DNA of 50,102 bases from an uncultured Acidobacteriota bacterium (GTDB lineage Bacteria; Acidobacteriota; Vicinamibacteria; Vicinamibacterales; UBA2999), in assembly GCA_902826515.1 (NCBI GenBank), contig CADEFD010000010.1:1-50102 (forward strand), in the 5' to 3' direction. Under the pieces are notes generated by a model. It was not told where the DNA came from and searched no databases. It was given only the letters and a program-made list of their open reading frames with translations. Both the position numbers and the translations under genes were made by a program. This document shows, piece after piece, positions 47,836 to 50,102 of this stretch. The first letter of the stretch is position 1. Each line of letters opens with the position of its first letter.

Positions 47836-50102
47836 TCAGGCTTTCAGCGCCGCTGATACGCGCGCCGGCGTGAACGGCAGGCGGCGCATCCGCACGCCGG
47901 TGGCATCGAAGATCGCGTTGGCCACGGCCGCGAGCATCGGCTTGCACACCGTTTCGCCGGCGCCGTAGTGCGGCAGGTCGGGGCGATTCGGATTCGGGTC
48001 GCCGTTCACCTGCAGGATCTCGATCGACTCGGGCACGTCGGCGTGCGTCAGCGTGGGCGAACTCACCCAGTCCACGCTCAGCATCTTCGTGTCGTCGAAC
48101 CGCGCCTCTTCACAGAGCGCGCGGCTCACCGAGTGCAGCAGGCCGCCCTCGAGCGTGCGCGTGAGCGCCTCGGGGTTGATGACGAGGCCGCAGTCGTGCG
48201 CGCAGACGATGCGCTTCACCCACACCCGGCCCGTACGACGGTTGACCTCGACCTCGACCATCTCGACCGCCACTGTTTCGCTGCGATACGAGTAGGCCAC
48301 GCCGCGACCGGTCACGACGTCGGCCGCCGGGATCGGGCCCGGCGCGGGCCGGGGCGTCCAGCCGAACTTCGTGGCCGCAGCTTTCAGACACGCGATCGAA
48401 CGCGCGCGTTTGTGTCCGGCATCGTCACCGGTGCCGCGTTCGAGCAGCCCGAGGCGAAATGCCACCGGGTCGGCCTTCGCCGCCGCGGCCAGTTCGTCGA
48501 TGAAGCTCTCGGACGCGAACGTCACCTGCGGACCGTCGGGATCGCGCAGATTGCCCATGCGCACCGGCGTTTCCCACGCGAGCGGCAGCGGCACGACGCT
48601 GCCGCGCATGCGCCGCGTCGGAATGGCGTACTTGTCGGAGGGGAACGACGCCCGGCCACGCGCCGGCTCGGCCTTCCGCTGACCGGTGAGCTGCGCGATG
48701 AGCACCGTGTCGTATTCGTTGTAGCCGATGTGGTTGTGGTCGGCCGCGCGGGCGTCGAAGTCGAGCGCCACGACCTGCCCCTGCGCGTCGAGGGCGCCGC
48801 GCATCGTGATCGCATACGCCGGCCCCTTCGTGTCCCACGCCGTTTCTTCCTGACGCGACCACTGCAGCCGCACCGGCCGCTGCAGTTCGTGCGCGAGGAA
48901 TGCCGCTTCGAAGCCGGCATCTTCGGCCGCCGTGCGGCCGTAGGCCTGCGGCCCCTGCATCCACACGACGCGCACCGTCTCGCGGGGGATGTTCAGGAAT
49001 CGCGCCACGCCGTTTCTGAGCCCGTACGACTTCATGTCGTTCGAGTAGATCGTGAGCTGGCCGTTCGACGGATCGGCCAGCGCATGCGCCGGCCCGAAGG
49101 CGGTGTGCCCCTGGAACGGGATGTCGTACTGCGCCTGCACGGTGGTGGCGGCGCCGAGAATCGCCGTGTCGACGTCGCCGATCACGGCAGGCGGGCTCGA
49201 CGACGACGGCGCCGTGGCCCGCATGTAGGTGAAGAGGTCTTCAGAGGGCGGGAACGGCTTCGTGGCCGGCGGTGTCCACTCCACCTTCAGCTCGCGGGCG
49301 GCGCGGATGGCCTGCTCCTCCCGTTCGCAGACCACGGCGACGTAGTTGCCCTTGCTCACCACCTTCACCACGCCAGGCACGGCCTTCAGCGACGACTCGT
49401 CGATCGCCTTGAGCGTGGCGCCCACCATCGGCGGCCGCACGTTACGCGCGTGCAGCATGCCGGGCACTTTCATATCCACGGCCCAGCGCTGCGAGCCGTC
49501 CACCTTCGCCGGGATGTCGTCGCGCCGCGGCGACTTCCCGACGTTCTTCATGTCCTGCACGGCCTTGAGCGGCGCCCGTCCGGTCGTGGTGTCGGTGTTC
49601 TTCCCCGTGAGCGTGACGTTGAACTTCTTCCCGCCGATGAGCTCGCCGTAGGTGATGCCGCGATCGGCGGAATCACCCGTCTTCGTGCTGACGACGCCGT
49701 CACTCACCGCGAGCGCCGTGACCGGCACGCCGAAGTGGGTGGACGCCATCTCGAGCAGCACGCGCCGTGCTTCGGCGGCCACACGGCGCATCGGATAGCC
49801 GTCGGTCTGCAGGGCATCGGATCCGCCCGAGCCGCCCTGATCCACCGTGACGTCGGTGCTGCCCATCACGCAGGTGGTCTTTGCGAAGTCGATGTCGAGT
49901 TCGTCCGACATGATCTGCCGGAAGGCCGTGCCCGTGCCCTGCCCAAGATCGGTCTTGCCCACGAAGAACGTGGCGGTGTTGTCGGGCCGGATCACAATCC
50001 ACGAATCGAGCTGCAGGAAATCAGGATCCGGATACGGCCCGGCCGCGGCCGGACGCTGCAGGAACGCCTCGACCCCTTCCACCGAGATCGCCGCGACCGA
50101 CG
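47836..50102 (-). CDS. Xanthine-dehydrogenase-family molybdopterin large subunit (IorB-like), 5' end outside the window
   Basis: The frame is open from the stop at 47836 to the window edge, about 755 codons; a GTG at 50082 exists, but the frame continues upstream as SVAAISVEGVEAF, so the start is probably outside. The sequence fits the isoquinoline 1-oxidoreductase beta/aldehyde dehydrogenase type: KTDLGQGTGTAFRQIMSDEL, WAVDMKVPGMLHARNVRPP, AYGRTAAEDAGFEAAFLA, and HYGAGETVCKP with the catalytic Glu. It would bind the molybdenum cofactor and work with a 2Fe-2S small subunit, which would have to lie to the right. Substrate unknown. Confidence 0.9.
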   Translation of the reverse strand, partial: SVAAISVEGVEAFLQRPAAAGPYPDPDFLQLDSWIVIRPDNTATFFVGKTDLGQGTGTAFRQIMSDELDIDFAKTTCVMGSTDVTVDQGGSGGSDALQTDGYPMRRVAAEARRVLLEMASTHFGVPVTALAVSDGVVSTKTGDSADRGITYGELIGGKKFNVTLTGKNTDTTTGRAPLKAVQDMKNVGKSPRRDDIPAKVDGSQRWAVDMKVPGMLHARNVRPPMVGATLKAIDESSLKAVPGVVKVVSKGNYVAVVCEREEQAIRAARELKVEWTPPATKPFPPSEDLFTYMRATAPSSSSPPAVIGDVDTAILGAATTVQAQYDIPFQGHTAFGPAHALADPSNGQLTIYSNDMKSYGLRNGVARFLNIPRETVRVVWMQGPQAYGRTAAEDAGFEAAFLAHELQRPVRLQWSRQEETAWDTKGPAYAITMRGALDAQGQVVALDFDARAADHNHIGYNEYDTVLIAQLTGQRKAEPARGRASFPSDKYAIPTRRMRGSVVPLPLAWETPVRMGNLRDPDGPQVTFASESFIDELAAAAKADPVAFRLGLLERGTGDDAGHKRARSIACLKAAATKFGWTPRPAPGPIPAADVVTGRGVAYSYRSETVAVEMVEVEVNRRTGRVWVKRIVCAHDCGLVINPEALTRTLEGGLLHSVSRALCEEARFDDTKMLSVDWVSSPTLTHADVPESIEILQVNGDPNPNRPDLPHYGAGETVCKPMLAAVANAIFDATGVRMRRLPFTPARVSAALKA

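Noticed and set aside
1-50102. CRISPR arrays, insertion sequences, prophage genes, tRNA or rRNA genes
   Set aside because: No regularly spaced direct repeats, transposase or integrase motifs, or tRNA cloverleaf with TTCGA loop were recognised on either strand.

Overview
The window is a high-GC (roughly 70% by eye), gene-dense bacterial chromosome segment. Several signs point to Acidobacteriota, probably a Vicinamibacteria/Luteitalea-like lineage. These are a PadR regulator next to a duplicated orphan MacB/FtsX-type permease (ADOP), a TolB-propeller/amidohydrolase fusion, a DUF5916 protein with a CBM9-like N-terminus, many secreted amidohydrolases, and short dispersed GC-rich intergenic repeats. 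The lineage is an inference from gene content; no rRNA or tRNA gene was recognised.

Region 1 (1-9018) is an arginine regulon. argR, an ArgG-like gene and argH run leftwards. argC-argB-argD-NAGS-argJ-argF run rightwards from a shared 103-bp control region, which carries a TTGACA promoter element and two ArgR boxes, one lying over the argC start codon. The ArgG-like protein has lost the ATP-binding and substrate motifs of argininosuccinate synthase. pxpA (5-oxoproline to glutamate) follows, separated from argF by a large perfect palindrome.

Region 2 (9019-23054) holds a possible structured RNA with a terminator, an orphan DGQHR (DndB-like) protein, a Tat-exported ankyrin protein, a ToxR/CadC-like regulator, an M24 peptidase, a DUF1624/HGSNAT-like membrane protein, OsmC, an ArnT/PMT-like glycosyltransferase, a catalytically degenerate amidohydrolase divergent from padR-ADOP, a GNAT enzyme and formate-tetrahydrofolate ligase.

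Region 3 (23148-40101) has an SRPBCC protein, the TolB-amidohydrolase fusion, a REC-PAS-GGDEF-EAL protein, a CoA-type Nudix hydrolase and a lipoprotein amidohydrolase. These are followed by a long leftward run: tcyP-like cystine symporter, heme A synthase, LysE exporter, Aer-like PAS receptor, DUF5916, DUF481 and mscL.

The most striking item is upstream of the cystine symporter: a promoter, a 17-codon GTG-initiated leader ORF with six Cys codons (four consecutive), and mutually exclusive antiterminator and terminator hairpins. This has the architecture of a cysteine-sensing transcription attenuator.

Region 4 (40404-50102) holds a Tat-exported deaminase-type amidohydrolase overlapping a lipoprotein prolyl oligopeptidase, another lipoprotein amidohydrolase, two tandem Tat-exported NMT1/SsuA-like solute-binding proteins without transporter partners, a second copy of the dispersed palindrome, and a truncated xanthine-dehydrogenase-family large subunit at the edge.
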